In this document: positions 11,748-22,626 of the stretch, in pieces
Numbering within the stretch: position 1 is the stretch's first letter
How the letters are laid out: every line of letters starts with the position of its first letter
From: Larimichthys crocea
Taxonomy: Eukaryota; Chordata; Actinopteri; Sciaenidae
Assembly (NCBI RefSeq): GCF_000972845.2
Contig: NC_040017.1
Span: 28,927,879 to 28,991,878, forward strand
Reading direction: 5' to 3'
DNA length: 64,000 bases
Notes under the pieces: model-generated
Seen by the model: only the letters and a program-made list of their open reading frames with translations
Told to the model about the DNA's origin: nothing
Databases searched by the model: none
Made by a program: the position numbers and the translations under genes

Positions 11748-12634
11748 TCTCAGGCGATTAAAATAATAATAATGACTCTTCTTTTGCTATGGAGACAACG
11801 TGTTTTTATTATCCTTCATTAAAAGCCGTTTTACTGTCGACTCTCCCCTCTCCTCAATCCGCTCCAATGAAGACCTGATGGAAGGTTCATTTTATTTCCT
11901 GCTCCTCCTCCTGCTCCTCCTCCTCTTTCTCCTGCTCCTCTTTCTCCTCTTCCTCTCCTCCTTCCTCCTCTGCTCCTCCTCCTCCTGCTCTTCCTCCTCT
12001 CTCCTCCTCGTTCCTCCTCCTGCTCTTCCTCCTCATCCTTCTGCTCCTCCCCTCTCCTACCTCCTTCTCCTCTCCTCCTCCTCCTGCCTCCCTCCTCTCC
12101 TCCGTCAGCAGACAGATGAGTCGACGAGTGTTTTTGTCTCAAACAGATTTTATTCAAACCAACAATTAAAATAGTATTTCTGTTTACATTCAGAAGAATC
12201 AGCCCAGGAAAAATCAAACATTCATCCAAACTGATCGTGGACGGTCGGGACAGTTTCTGTACCGCGTCTGATGAAGACGAGGAGGACGAGGGAGGTGGGA
12301 TGAAGTGAGGAGGATCTCATCAGGGGTGAAGGTCTTCCAGGAAGAAGTTCTTGCAGCCGGCTTCCTCTCTCGGGGGGCGAGCACGTGGACCACTGCCGCC
12401 GGCGGCGGCTCGCTCCAGATCCACATGGATGTCTTCGGGTTTCTCCTCAGCCAAGGGAAGTTCTCCTCCTCCAGAGCCTCTTCTCCACCTGAAGAGGTCC
12501 GACAGGAGCAGCTCCGCCAGGGAGGACCGGGTCAGGTCCTGAAAGAACCACGACAATCAGACACGTTTAAAGAGTATCAGACAATATCAAAACTCAACAG
12601 AAGGTTTTATTTTATATATATTTATATATATATA

Positions 12635-12666
<32 letters not shown>

Positions 12667-13740
12667 TATTACTATATATATATATATGAAGCTTCGACTA
12701 ACTAAGTTTAAACTCATCATGTCTCATAATGTACTATAACATAATAAAAATCTATATTTTTACATAAAGTCTTTACTGACTGAAACGTTTCTTTGTGTGT
12801 CTCGCTGGTCAGACGTCATCAGAGATATCAGCGATGAATTTAATAATCGTTTGTTTTCTATCATAGAGAAAAAGTATGAAAAACATGCTGCCCTCTGCTG
12901 GTCTGAACAACATGTTCATATATTGTTTATATACATGTTCATATATGTGTTTATATATGTGTTTTATATGTGTTTATATATGTGTTAGTATGTGACCTGA
13001 TCCTGAATCATTGATCGTTTAAGTGATCACACACAGATCAGAAGTCTTCGTGTTCTCAGTCATTGCTGAATCAAACACTGTAAAAATCTCCGATGATGAT
13101 TAATTAACAAATGAACTCTGAACATTCATCCTGTCTGTTTGTTGTTTTGATCTGATTTTCATTCAGCTGAATAATAAGTTCATCACAGCTGACTCAGTCT
13201 TCAAATATTCAAAACGATCAAAAATCTCTGAACTTTAAAATCATGAAGACAAAACATAAGATCTGATTCATATCTGACATTTTTCTTTTGTTCTGTTCTG
13301 ACTTTACATCAAATCATCTGATCAGTTTCCGCTCACATTTATACTGTCGTCTCCACCTGTCTGTCTCTGCACCTGCTGTCTCTGTCTCTGATGTCTCTCC
13401 TTGACCTGTCTGTCTCTGTCTCTGCACCTGTCTTTGTTCTGCCCTGTCTGTCTCTGTCTCTGCACCTGTCTGTCTCTGCACCTGTCTGTCTCTGTCTCTG
13501 CACCTGTCTGTCTCTGTCTCTGCACCTGTCTGTCTCTGCACCTGTCTGTCTCTGTCTCTGCACCTGTCTGTCTCTGCACCTGTCTGTCTCTGCACCTGTC
13601 TGTCTGACTTCATTACAAAGTCATTTTCATGTTTATCTTAAAGCATCAAAAGCTGAATTTATTCATTCAACAGATAAAGAAAAAAAAAAAAGCTCGAGAA
13701 AGAAAAGTTTGCTCAAGATGTCTCGTCCTGTCTCTCTTTC
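11748..13740. repeat. right arm of palindromic duplication, containing sst1 exon 2 and intron
   Basis: The arm includes the CT-rich block (11900-12110), sst1 exon 2, an AT tract (12615-12690) and the CTGTCTCTGCACCTGTCTGT minisatellite (13340-13610) in the sst1 intron. It stops within the intron, before exon 1. Confidence 0.9.
12149..12154 (-). other. sst1.1: polyadenylation signal of sst1
   Basis: AATAAA on the minus strand lies about 165 bp past the expected stop region of sst1. The inverted copy has the matching AATAAA at 11325-11330 on the plus strand, in the same surrounding sequence. Confidence 0.6.
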
Positions 13741-13980
13741 TGTCTGTCTGTGTCTCTGTCTGTGTCTCTGTCTGTCTGTGTCTCTGTCTGTCTGTGTCTC
13801 TGTCTCTGTGTGTCTGTGTCTCTGTCTGTCTACCTGTTTGGAGCCCAGCAGCGGGGTCCGGTGCAGCAGCAGGCGGAGTTTGGAGTCTCTCTGAGCGGCT
13901 GAGGAGTAGCTGATGGAGGCGGTGATGGAGAGGAGGAGCAGGAGGAGGCAGCGGAGGCGTGAGGAGGAGATCATCTTCAT
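12320..13980 (-). CDS. sst1.1: preprosomatostatin-1 (somatostatin-14 precursor), two exons, exon 2 frameshifted as assembled
   Basis: Exon 1 is 13834-13980 and exon 2 is 12320-12538. Exon 1 encodes MKMISSSRLRCLLLLLLS, a signal peptide, then the pro-region QRDSKLRLLLHRTPLLGSKQ, with donor CAG|GTAGAC. Exon 2 opens with DLTRSSLAELLLSDL and continues to a somatostatin C-terminus. Both match fish preprosomatostatin-1, a secreted hormone precursor whose last 14 residues ([14 protein letters not shown] in the family) inhibit pituitary and islet hormone release. As assembled, exon 2 is broken: the frame slips after SDL, and an extra base after AGCKNFF turns the mature end into LEDLHP with an early stop. 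The inverted copy at 10937 has different slips and an intact mature peptide, so I take these as consensus errors and not a real pseudogene. A CRE and TATA box lie just upstream. Identity is very secure; the exact reading frame is not. Confidence 0.9.
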
Positions 13981-14053
13981 CACCTGTCTGTCGGTCTGTC
14001 GGTCTGTCGGTCTACGGGTCGGCGGATCTTCTGGGTCTGTCCCGTCAGACCGG

Positions 14054-14083
14054 CTCTTATAGCCGCCCTGCGTGCTGACGTCA
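14054..14083 (-). promoter_or_regulatory. sst1.1: sst1 core promoter: CRE and TATA box
   Basis: On the minus strand the full palindromic cAMP response element TGACGTCA (14076-14083) is followed after 14 bp by TATAAGAG (14054-14061), about 75 bp before the exon 1 ATG. A CRE just upstream of the TATA box is the hallmark of somatostatin promoters, where CREB binds. Seeing both in the right order supports this copy, and not the one at 10937, as the functional gene. Confidence 0.85.
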
Positions 14084-14099
14084 CGGATCACGGTGTGTG

Positions 14100-14109
14100 G
14101 GGGGGTGAG

Positions 14110-14144
<35 letters not shown>

Positions 14145-16700
14145 GTGTCTCCTCCGCCTCCCGCTTTAGTCAAATGATCCGTGTCTCTCCGCTTCCTGCT
14201 GCTCACTTGACAGTTTCTCAGCCTGAGGCTCGCGGCCCCCTGACGGGACGCGGGGCGGGACTCAGGAGGTCAAAGTGGGTCAGTCCCCTCAGCAGCATCT
14301 GATGGATGACTGACCCTGCTGAGAGTGAAGTCACTCCATCCTGATTGGACCTGACCGAGTCAATCACGAGGTAGCCCCGCCCCCTGTGAACAGGAAACTG
14401 ACCCCTGTCCATCAGCTCGCGTCTCCATAAGACTCTACGACCAGGACTGGGACATAACGAGTCAGCTGATTTATATTTGTGTCGTTTCACTGATATTCTA
14501 ACGAGTCGCTCTGAGGAGCTGAAGAAAGGTTCAACCAGTCAGGGTCCCCCTGGTCTGGCTCACAGGAAGCAGGATGTTGGTTCAGGTTTACAGCAACGTA
14601 GACCCTGAAAGGTTTGAACGGCTCATCTCAGAGGGGAACATCCTGATCCAGACCACGGTGACAGCAGAACGAGATCTGTTGGAGCCGGCTGCTGACCCGG
14701 CTCCAGATTGTGCCTCGTAGGCCTGTTGAGCAACACGACATGTTCTGTTGATCGTGACTTTCCTGAGGTTACATCAGCACATGGCTGCTGCCTGCAGACC
14801 ATCATCCAGGTGTGACGGGTTATTAGGACCTGAGAGGAGAAGCAGGAGGCGCTGACGGGAGCTGGTCTTCATAGTTTCCTCTCCACCCGACTTGTTGGGA
14901 CTCGTTCTGTTGAAGTGTCCTCAAACAAACACGCTCACACAGCTGAAGGGTTATTAAATCTGTTTCTGCCTCCAGAGACACTTATTGTTTCTCCCGTTAA
15001 TGAATTCCTCTTCTCATCACGGTGCTTAAATAAGCTGAAGGCCTGGGGTCAGGTGACTCAGCTGCTAACGAAGGCGAAATCAAACATCCTCGGTTCTGTG
15101 GCTTCAAACTTCTTCACATGTTGGAGTGGATCTGGATGCACTCGGACTGTCTTTGTTTGAACAGATAAACTCCCTGTTGAGGTCCTAATGTTCAGTAATA
15201 TGTTGAGTCTGCAGGAGTCTCAGTAATGAACTTTCACTCACAGCTTCCTGCTGTTACACTGCAAACACTAATCACAGCTCGGCTTTATGAACTATGAATT
15301 TTTTAATATTTCCACCAAACAAACAAACAAACAAACGGCTTCGCTCTCGTTTACAGAAATGTTCCTGCTGCATGATGTTGTGTTGATGCCTCGTTTCTCT
15401 AATTAACCAATCAAACGGCGCCTCAGCCGATGATGAAAGAAGCAACAGAGGTCCTCTGTGATTGGTTACCTGAACTACAGCGAGACAGGTGACAGACGAG
15501 ACAGACGAGTCATGGGCTGTCCCAGGTGACTGATCTGGTGATGAAGGTGAATCACCTGGAACAGGTTTCTCATGTAGGTCGGCCTACGTGTGCAGTTTGT
15601 ACTGATGTTGACTTCACCTTGTTGGTTACCCATGAACAGGTGAGTCCACAACAGAGATATTTACATGGATCCATGGTGAAGTTCAGCCTCAGGTGGCAAG
15701 TCCAGCAAGATCTTAACTTTTGTCAAACACCTTGAAGGGCGTGCATGAACTGAAGGCCCCATAAATTGGACTGGGAAGCACCTGGTTTCTGTCTCTATCC
15801 ATGCACCTGACCATCGGTAATGGGGTCGATTCCCCCTGAGCATCCTACAGGCTCTAACAAGCGTCAGGTGTGGGAGAACCTGGTGGCTTCAAAGAGGAAG
15901 GAGCGTGTCAGCTGACGGTGGCTGGGCGGGCGAATAACTGAGACTGCAGGGGGTCTGTCAGCCTTTGTAGACCAACCAAACCCGACCAGGTCTCTTTTAT
16001 TGTGTTGCTGGTGACAGATAACGATGAATTGCTGACTGTGGCTCAGCACAGAACCTCAGCCCAACAGAACAACAGCTCACTATGCAGGTCAGGCTGTTAG
16101 GAAGTCTGCGGTATCACGTGCCAACAAAGAATCTACACTGCGACTGTCAGCTCATCATCCAGATTACTCTCACTGGGACAACGACCGGTTTTGCAGGCTG
16201 ATGAGTCCAGACATGTCGCCGCCAGCCACATCATTTCCCAACATGAGCGTCACATCATCAACAGACAGAGCAGGACACACCCCCAACTTCACTTTCAGCA
16301 TTTTGTCTCTGGCACCTTCCCATCGACCAACCAGACAGTCGCAGCGTAAATCTGCAGATCTGAGCTGGTCACATGTTCTGGTGTAGATGTTCCAAAGACT
16401 TCACCATGATCAACTCTCTTGTAACATCTCATACAAATATCTGTCTGATAGTGCACTGGTCTAAACAGCCTCTGGCAAACTAAAGAATCTAAAGCACTGA
16501 CCTAAATAGTTTAAGACTTCTCACCTGAGCGTCCTCTTTGCTGACCTACAAAACTCACTGACGACTGACGGAGCTACTGACAAAGGGAACTTCAACCAAC
16601 CAGCTGGAAACCCTGCAAGAACTGAAGAGAACTGCTCCAACAATTCATAAGCAAACAAATCCCCAAAGAGAATCAGTCGAGGAGATCAACAGGTACAAAA
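14100..16700. other. intergenic, no gene recognised
   Basis: A (GAT)n tract lies at 14112-14142. The rest is non-repetitive, with short open frames that show no domain. The stretch 15640-16700 has the look of a degraded mobile element but could not be assigned. Confidence 0.4.
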
Positions 16701-16730
16701 CTTCCCTCCTCTTGTGCACATGGATGATTC

Positions 16731-16885
16731 CGTGGCACAGTGGTGCAGTGGTTAACACTGTCGCCTCACAGCCAGAAGCTGCTGTGTTTGAACCCACCAC
16801 CTTCCCTTCCCTCTTAATTGGTGACTCTCAGGTACCTCATTGGCTCCAGCCCCCCACACTGACCTCGATAAGGGTCAGCGGTCAA
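16731..16885 (+). mobile_element. tRNA-derived SINE, internally deleted
   Basis: It opens with CACAGTGGTGCAGTGGTTAA and TCGCCTCACAGCCAGAAG, a tRNA-like head common in fish SINEs. After a deletion it continues with TTAATTGGTGACTCT and GGCTCCAGCCCCCC, the usual body and tail words of that element. Confidence 0.75.
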
Positions 16886-17344
16886 AAGTCCTCGATCACG
16901 CCGTCCACCAGTCGAGTTTTAAACGTTCATCGTTACCTTATAAGGAGCCGTTTCTGTCTTCAGCTGCAGGACTGCCGGCGAGGAGGCGGGGCTTCAGTTG
17001 TCCGGGTAGCTAACAGCAAATGACAGGACGCATTTCACACCTGTCCGACCCTGTTACCACGGAAACGTCTCAGTGACAGGTCGCATTACAGAAGTCGTGT
17101 GTTTGAGACGGCTGATTGGTTCAGCCTGTTGATTGGAGTTAGAGTGTCATTAAGATCTGCAGAGACTTTGGGGCATGTTGTTAAATTATGAATTTAATCT
17201 GTTTGTTATATTTAATGAGTTTCTTCACCTCATGTAAAACTTTTCTTTTGTCTTTGTTCAGTTCAGAGTCAGAGATGTTCAGTTTATGGCAGTTTGAGAT
17301 GAGAAGAAGCAAATGAACCATGAAACGTCCTCAGTAATTATCTT

Positions 17345-17384
17345 ATTATACATATATATATAATATTAATAATATAAATCATAT

Positions 17385-17418
<34 letters not shown>

Positions 17419-17420
17419 AC
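17345..17420. repeat. (AT)n-rich tract
   Basis: TATA-rich simple sequence, mostly AT dinucleotides. Confidence 0.85.
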
Positions 17421-17549
17421 TATAATCTGTTATCAAAACAGACCTGAATAATGTTTGAAATCGACAAACTGAATAATTGTTTTGGGATTTAAATGTGTCT
17501 CCTCACCTACAAAGTTCTTCACAGACCATAGACCTGATCTTCATCTTTG

Positions 17550-17877
17550 ATGGACTGTCTAAAACCTGGACGTAGTCTCCGTGACGTCCCCGCAGACTGT
17601 CTAAAACCTGGACGTAGTCTCCGCGACGTTCCTCGCAGAATGTCTAAAACCTGGACTAGTCTCCGTGACGTCCCCGCCGACTGTCTAAAACCTGGACGTA
17701 GTCTCCCGGACGTCCCGCAGACTGTCTAAAACCTGGACGTGTCTCTGAGACGTCCCCGCAGACTGTCTAAAAACCTGGACGTAGTCTCCGTGACGTCCCC
17801 GCAGACTGTCTAAAACCTGGACGTAGTCTCCGTGACGTCCCCGCAGACTGTCTAAAACCTGGACGTAGTCTCCGTGA
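17550..17877 (+). repeat. 42-bp minisatellite, locus 3
   Basis: About eight units of the same 42-bp repeat as locus 2, same orientation, with more indels in the left half. A two- to three-unit locus in the opposite orientation lies at 22212-22325. Confidence 0.95.
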
Positions 17878-18032
17878 TGAATTGGACATTTGAACATGGG
17901 GACTTCTGGAGCCAGCCTCAAGTGGACGTTTGTTCACACACACAGAGGTCGATCACATGACTGACGTTGACGTGTGGACAGAAGGAATCGAACCTGTGAT
18001 CAACGGATATCCTGCTGAGACACAAAGTGCCC

Positions 18033-18033
<1 letters not shown>

Positions 18034-18077
<44 letters not shown>

Positions 18078-18433
18078 GTTGTTACTTCTCCATAACTGAA
18101 AAACGATGAACAAGAATCTGCATCAGCTGATTTACATCACATCTAAAGAACCAATCAGAGAGCTCGATTTCCCCTGCAGTGTTTACTGTCTCCTGTCTTT
18201 GTCTCCTCCCCTGTCTCTCCTTGTCCCCTTGTCTCCTCCCCTGTCTCTCCTTGTCCCCTTGTCTCCTCCCCTGTCTCTCCTTGTCCCCTTGTCTCCTCTC
18301 TCCTTCTTCGGCTCACTGATTGAGTATTTAACTTCCTGTCAGGAGGACATTTTCAGTTTCAAACAGTTCTCCCAGAATCCCGCTGGGCGTCGGCGGGGGG
18401 TCACATGGTGTGTGCTGACCTGCTAATCATGTG

Positions 18434-18491
<58 letters not shown>

Positions 18492-18662
18492 TGTGTTCCT
18501 GCTGTGTCTCTGCTCATTGATTAGTCTGGACTGACGGACACATTCACCTCCAGCCGTGCATTTGATTGGTCAGCCCACAGCGAGGTGTTTTATTGGTCAG
18601 CTCCTCGGCGGGGTGTCGGTCTGACGCAGAACCTCCCGCCGCCGCCGCCGCCGCCGCCGCCC
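18034..18662. repeat. microsatellite cluster
   Basis: (GT)n at 18034-18077, three 30-bp units of CTCCTCCCCTGTCTCTCCTT followed by GTCCCCTTGT at about 18200-18300, (GT)n at 18437-18497, and (CCG)n at about 18637-18662. Confidence 0.9.
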
Positions 18663-18992
18663 TCCGACTCGACCTTTGAACTCATTAAAGAAACGCTTCA
18701 CGCATACTGACACGTTTATCACGAGAGGACGGAGTGACCGAGGCGAAGAGGCGAAGAAGACGACGACTTTATTTCCTCAACTCAGCAATGATCCCAAATG
18801 ATCTCTGCTTAGCTTCCTCCGTCAGCGTCCTCTTCACTCTCTTCTCCTCTGCCATCATGTCCGTAGAAGCTGCTGAGCCTGGTTACCTCCTCTTCTTCTT
18901 CCTGGTCGTCCATAACGCCTGTTGGTACAAACACTCAGTTGAGCTAACAGCAGCTACAGCTGTCAGCAGTTTACTTCACTGTCCATCATAAC

Positions 18993-20490
18993 TAGGGATG
19001 GGGATCGAGAACCGGTTCTTGTTGAGAACCGGTTCCGTGTGTTTCAGTTCCATGGAATCGTTTGGCAGTTTATCTTATCGATTCCAATAAGCACGAATCA
19101 CGTCACGTAACTTCCCCAAGTTTCTCACGTGCAGTGCAATTTCGTGCATTTCACCAAAACAGACGTCAACAGGGCGACTTGCAATCATTGCAAAGTGGAG
19201 ATAACAGCGTCGGGAGGGAACACGACCAACATGCAGAAACATTTACACACACAACATGTAATATCTTTAAATGAATGTCGTGTTTTTGACACGCTTCAGA
19301 CTGGAGATGAATCTGAACCTAGCAGCAGCAGCAGCGGCAGCAGCCAGGCTATGAACACCTCTGTGGTTACTACAGAAGGTAAATAACACACTGCCTACCA
19401 TGTTATATAACAGTTCACATTAAACGAATGTCTTCTGCATTACATTTAGAAGATGACCATGAAGAGAGAGAGAGTCTGTCAGCTGTACTCGTACTCGCTC
19501 CAGTTCACTACCTCCTCTAGATGATGCTGATCAAACTGTTTGTCTCCTTTTTTCCCCAAATGAGAATCGATAAAGAATCGAATCGTTAAGCGGAACAGAT
19601 AAAGAATCGAATCGTTAAGCAGAATCCATAAAGAATCGAATCGTTAAGCGGAATCTATAAAGAATCGAATCGTTTAAGCAGAACCGATAAAGAATCGAAT
19701 CGTTAAGCGGAATAGACAAAGAATCGAATCGTTAAGCAGAACCGACAAAGAATCGAATCGTTAAGCGGAACCATAAAGAATCGAATCGTTAAGCTGAACC
19801 GATAAAGAATCGAATCGTTAAGCGGAATCGATAAAGAATCGAATCGCTAAGCGGAATCGACAAAGAATCGAATCGCTAAGCGGAATCGACAAAGAATCGA
19901 ATCGTTGAGCAGAATCGATAAAGGGTCGAATCGGCAAGCTGAATCGATAAAGAATCGAATCGTTAAGCGGAACAGACATAGAATCGAATCGTTAAGCAGA
20001 ATCGATAAAGGATCGAATCGTTAAGCGGAATCGATAAAGAATCGAATCGTTTAAGCAGAACCGATAAAGAATCGAATCGTTAAGCGGAATAGACAAAGAA
20101 TCGAATCGTTAAGCTGAACCGACAAAGAATCGAATCGTTAAGCGGAATCATAAAGAATCGAATCGTTAAGCTGAACCGATAAAGAATCGAATCGTTAAGC
20201 GGAATCGATAAAGAATCGAATCGCTAAGCGGAATCGACAAAGAATCGAATCGCTAAGCGGAATCGACAAAGAATCGAATCGTTGAGCAGAATCGATAAAG
20301 GGTCGAATCGGCAAGCTGAATCGATAAAGAATCGAATCGTTAAGCGGAACAGATAAAGAATCGAAATCGTTAAGTGGAATCGACAAAGAATCGAATCGTT
20401 AAGCGGAATCGATAAAGAATCGAATCGCTAAGCGGAATCGATAAAGAATCGAATCGTTAAGCAGAATCGATAAAGGATCGAATCGTAAAA
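18993..20490 (+). mobile_element. hAT element fragment: left end, BED zinc finger exon, amplified 3' repeat
   Basis: The left end TAGGGATGGGGATCGAGAACC at 18993 is typical of hAT ends. An open frame at 19129-19378 reads FVHFTKTDVNRATCNHCKVE then GGNTTNMQKHLHTQH, a BED-type zinc finger (Cys pair 18/21, His pair 38/43), followed by a donor AAG|GTAAAT. The transposase catalytic domain is absent. The rest is a 29-bp tandem array whose unit looks like the subterminal repeat of the same element. I could not find a right inverted end or a matching target duplication. Confidence 0.75.
19562..20486 (+). repeat. 29-bp satellite with 377-bp higher-order period
   Basis: About 32 copies of GATAAAGAATCGAATCGTTA followed by AGCGGAATC. 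Variant units recur exactly 377 bp apart (13 x 29): AAGGGTCGAATCGGCAAGCTG at 19921 and 20298, and GTTTAAGCAGAACC at 19672 and 20049. Confidence 0.95.
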
Positions 20491-20940
20491 ATCAAATTAT
20501 TCAGATGGGGTGAATACTTTAACTTGTAATAGAGTACTTTCTCAGTGTAGTACTGCTACTTTTACTGCAGATATTTTGTCTGACTTTTGTCAGAACATCA
20601 TCAGAACTTTTTAATTAATTCTTGGACTCGGTAAACTTTCCAATCAGCTGCACTGATCACACTGATACCAGCTGAGTGTGGGACACCTGTACGACACCTG
20701 TGTGTGTGCGTGACGTCGACCAATAGGAGCACAGTGAATTCACTCCTTACCGTCACCTCTGCATGTCACACAGGTGGTGACGGACGGAGCGCTCTGATTG
20801 GACGTGTAGTCTGTCACGTCTCTGAGCCAATCACAGCCAGACTTCATGCCCAGGCAGATGTTAGAAGAAGAAATGTCTTCAGCGTGATTCATCACCGTGG
20901 AAACACAGAGAGACTGTAACCAACCAGCTGACGGACGGAG

Positions 20941-20944
<4 letters not shown>

Positions 20945-20979
<35 letters not shown>

Positions 20980-21927
20980 TTCCACCTGATAACAGTTCAA
21001 TCTGTTTTCAATTATTTTCAATTTATTTCAGTTGGAGCTGCAGGAACGAGCTCAGCTGTTTCCATCAGGATGATTCCTGTTTACTGTTTATTTTAATTTG
21101 ATTTAAGCTGAGTCATTTTTTATTTTTCTTTGTACATGTGGATGTTTGTGTCCGTCAGACTGTCGGATCAGTTCACGTTAAAACATCTTTCTGTTCGAAA
21201 CAGTGAGATTCTCGACCCGAGGGTCTAAGGACAGAGGGTGTCTCCCTGTACAGACTGTAAAGCCTCAGAGGAAAATGGACTTTGTGACTTTGGACTGTAC
21301 AAATAAAATCTGATCTGATTTATTCAAACACACAGACTGTATATACCAACATAATAAGTTCATCATACTGTAACTTTCCTCTGACGATCTACTGTCTGTG
21401 ACCTGTTGATCCACACTGACCTGTGATCAGCTGAACGCTGTCTCTGTCTCTACGTCTGTCTCACACTGTGTAACTTTGTGTGATCTCAGTGGAGAAACGT
21501 TATCAGATCCCTCTATTAGAGAAAAGGTGATAAAGTGTCATACTCTGCGACATGACAAAGAGCCTCCATGGAACCTGACAAGAGAGAAAACTGGACTACG
21601 TAACGCTCTGCAGGGTGGACGTACGGCAGAACAGTTGTGTCTGTGTTGTGTGTGTTGTGTGTGTTGTGTGTGTGTATGTGTTGTGTGCGTCGTGTGTTGT
21701 GTGTTGTGTGTGTGTGTGTTCTGTGTTGTGTGTGTTGTGTGTTGTGTGTGTGTGTGTTCTGTGTTGTGTGTGTTGTGTGTGTTGTGTGTGTTGTGTGTTG
21801 TGTGTGTTGTACTGTATGAATGAATTCAAAGGTGTTGAGATTCAGATTTACAATCAAGGGTTTAAATTGTGAATTTGTATAATATAAAGTCAGACCTGCT
21901 ACAGCTTAGTTTATATTAGTGAGGATG

Positions 21928-21971
<44 letters not shown>

Positions 21972-22073
21972 CCAGCAGTGTTTAGTGAGTCAATATTTGC
22001 TCACTCTGATCTCCATTAAAGGTTAATTAGACTCGCCTCTCTCTCTTTATACAAACACTGAAATCTGCTGCTG

Positions 22074-22116
<43 letters not shown>
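20945..22116. repeat. microsatellites CA and GTGTTGTGT
   Basis: (CA)n at 20945-20977, GTGTTGTGT-type repeats at 21640-21812, and (CA)n at 21931-21968 and 22078-22116. Between them, 21205-21325 carries an interspersed repeat also present at 61665-61740 (same strand) and 63745-64000 (opposite strand). Confidence 0.85.
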
Positions 22117-22118
<2 letters not shown>

Positions 22119-22626
22119 CCAGTACTCGAGCATGCTTGTTTGTTCAGCATGTGAACACGTGAACTCTCATGGCTGAATATCATGACTTTTATCTAAATTT
22201 GTTTTTCACACGGAGACTACGTCCAGGTTTTAGTCAGTCTGTGGGGACGTCACAGAGACTACGTCCAGGTTTTAGACAGTCTGCGGGGACGTCACGGAGA
22301 CTACGTCCAGGTTTTAGACAGTCTGTGTTTCACTGTCATCATTTATATAATTGTCATTCACACTCTGAACAGATCAGATGGAGCCACAGATTTGACTGAT
22401 TTCTCTCTTTAATTGATAATTACATTAATTATTCAGGTACGTTGCAGCCAGGGAGCTGCTGATTGGTCCATCTAGTCGCTCAGGTGAAGGCCAGGTAATC
22501 TGGGATTGGTCAGTTGGTCCGGTGAAGGCGTGGCCTCAGCTGGGAACAAAACAAGGACAGGTGAGACACAGACCTCAAGTTAGCAGGGCGGGGCTTAAAG
22601 AGGTAGTCAGGTACCTGGGCGGGGCT

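Noticed and set aside
12320..12538. Calling sst1 a pseudogene
   Set aside because: Its exon 1, CRE and TATA are intact, and the inverted copy repairs the mature peptide; the slips lie beside an N gap and look like sequencing errors.
16735..16810. A functional tRNA gene
   Set aside because: The tRNA-like start is the head of a SINE; the acceptor and anticodon arms do not pair and SINE body words follow.
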